A stretch of 64,000 nucleotides of DNA from Burkholderiaceae bacterium (GTDB lineage Bacteria > Pseudomonadota > Gammaproteobacteria > Burkholderiales > Burkholderiaceae_C): contig JACKLN010000006.1 of NCBI GenBank assembly GCA_024235855.1, forward strand, positions 254,692 through 318,691, written 5' to 3'. Below are positions 63,961 to 64,000 of the stretch, one piece after another. The notes under the pieces are model-generated. The model was not told the DNA's origin. It searched no databases and saw only the letters and a program-made list of their open reading frames with translations. A program made the position numbers and the translations under genes. Within the stretch, counting starts at the first letter, position 1. Each line of letters starts with the position of its first letter.

Positions 63961-64000
63961 TCAGGCCGGGCGCGGCGCGGCCCAGTGCTGCACGGCCGCA
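63961..64000 (-). CDS. Partial 3' end of a minus-strand gene (unknown)
   Basis: A possible stop codon (TCA on the plus strand at 63961-63963) directly abuts the M16 stop, and the minus frame is open to the window edge, reading AAVQHWAAPRPA. The 40 bases are too few to identify it; it might also be non-coding. Confidence 0.3.
   Translation of the reverse strand, partial: AAVQHWAAPRPA

Overview
This window is very GC-rich, densely packed chromosomal DNA from a Gram-negative bacterium. It is most likely a betaproteobacterium of the order Burkholderiales, in the Rubrivivax/Leptothrix/Ideonella neighbourhood. That placement rests on remembered gene order (dacA-like/dat/DUF493/lipB/lipA, hemB next to hemJ, an EIIA(Man)-HPr-EI set, ybeZ-ybeY, a fimT-pilVWXY1 block) and on protein style, not on a search. 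I count 67 protein genes (two of them frameshifted), one partial gene end and one strong small-RNA candidate. I see no rRNA, tRNA, CRISPR array or insertion sequence, and no gap longer than 300 bp.

Layout. 1-2.6 kb: maltose-type ABC permease and a GH13 amylase. 2.6-6.8 kb: ybeY/ybeZ (minus), then a NarX-like sensor kinase and LuxR-type regulator. 6.8-10.4 kb: ruvA and ruvB, separated by an inverted copper-delivery cluster (PCuAC, SCO1, a small membrane protein, DUF2946). 11.7-18.1 kb: a tightly coupled minor-pilin operon (pilE-fimT-pilV-pilW-pilX-pilY1). 18.1-25.4 kb: small metabolic genes, a cyclopropane-synthase-like methyltransferase, and a coupled HD-GYP plus PAS-GGDEF-EAL pair that should set c-di-GMP. 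25.4-30 kb: a partial (regulatory) PTS whose ptsI and ptsH are split by olsB, an ornithine-lipid acyltransferase. olsB is preceded by four PHO-box-like half-sites at exact 11-bp spacing. 30-33.2 kb: a lipoprotein, a CoA-transferase and a pseudokinase-like protein. 33.2-41.3 kb: a long minus-strand run (hemJ, VanZ-like, a frameshifted 2Fe-2S protein, hydrolase, D-Ala-D-Ala carboxypeptidase, dat, DUF493, lipB, lipA, DUF4197). 41.35-41.45 kb: the small-RNA candidate with three hairpins, an anti-Shine-Dalgarno loop and a terminator. 41.5-47.3 kb: hemB, a CorA transporter, Kef K+ efflux with its KefF partner, an orphan ParA and a MaoC dehydratase. 47.3-51.8 kb: a LuxR regulator, a frameshifted hybrid kinase and a TPR-GGDEF cyclase. 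51.9-53.5 kb: GST, OsmC, GNAT. 53.5-59.1 kb: a six-gene light/photolyase operon. 59.2-64 kb: an S9 peptidase and an M16 peptidase pair.

The most interesting material is the sRNA candidate ahead of hemJ, the PHO box on olsB, and the photolyase operon. That operon holds a protein with photolyase domains in reversed order, an SDR without its catalytic Tyr, a 55-residue zinc-finger protein, a CPD photolyase and an Fe-S (6-4)-type photolyase behind interlocking palindromes. Two single-base (C-run) frameshifts in otherwise well-preserved genes could be real mutations or assembly errors. Several start codons sit 6-8 nt after a -10-like hexamer with no ribosome-binding site, which suggests leaderless messages.
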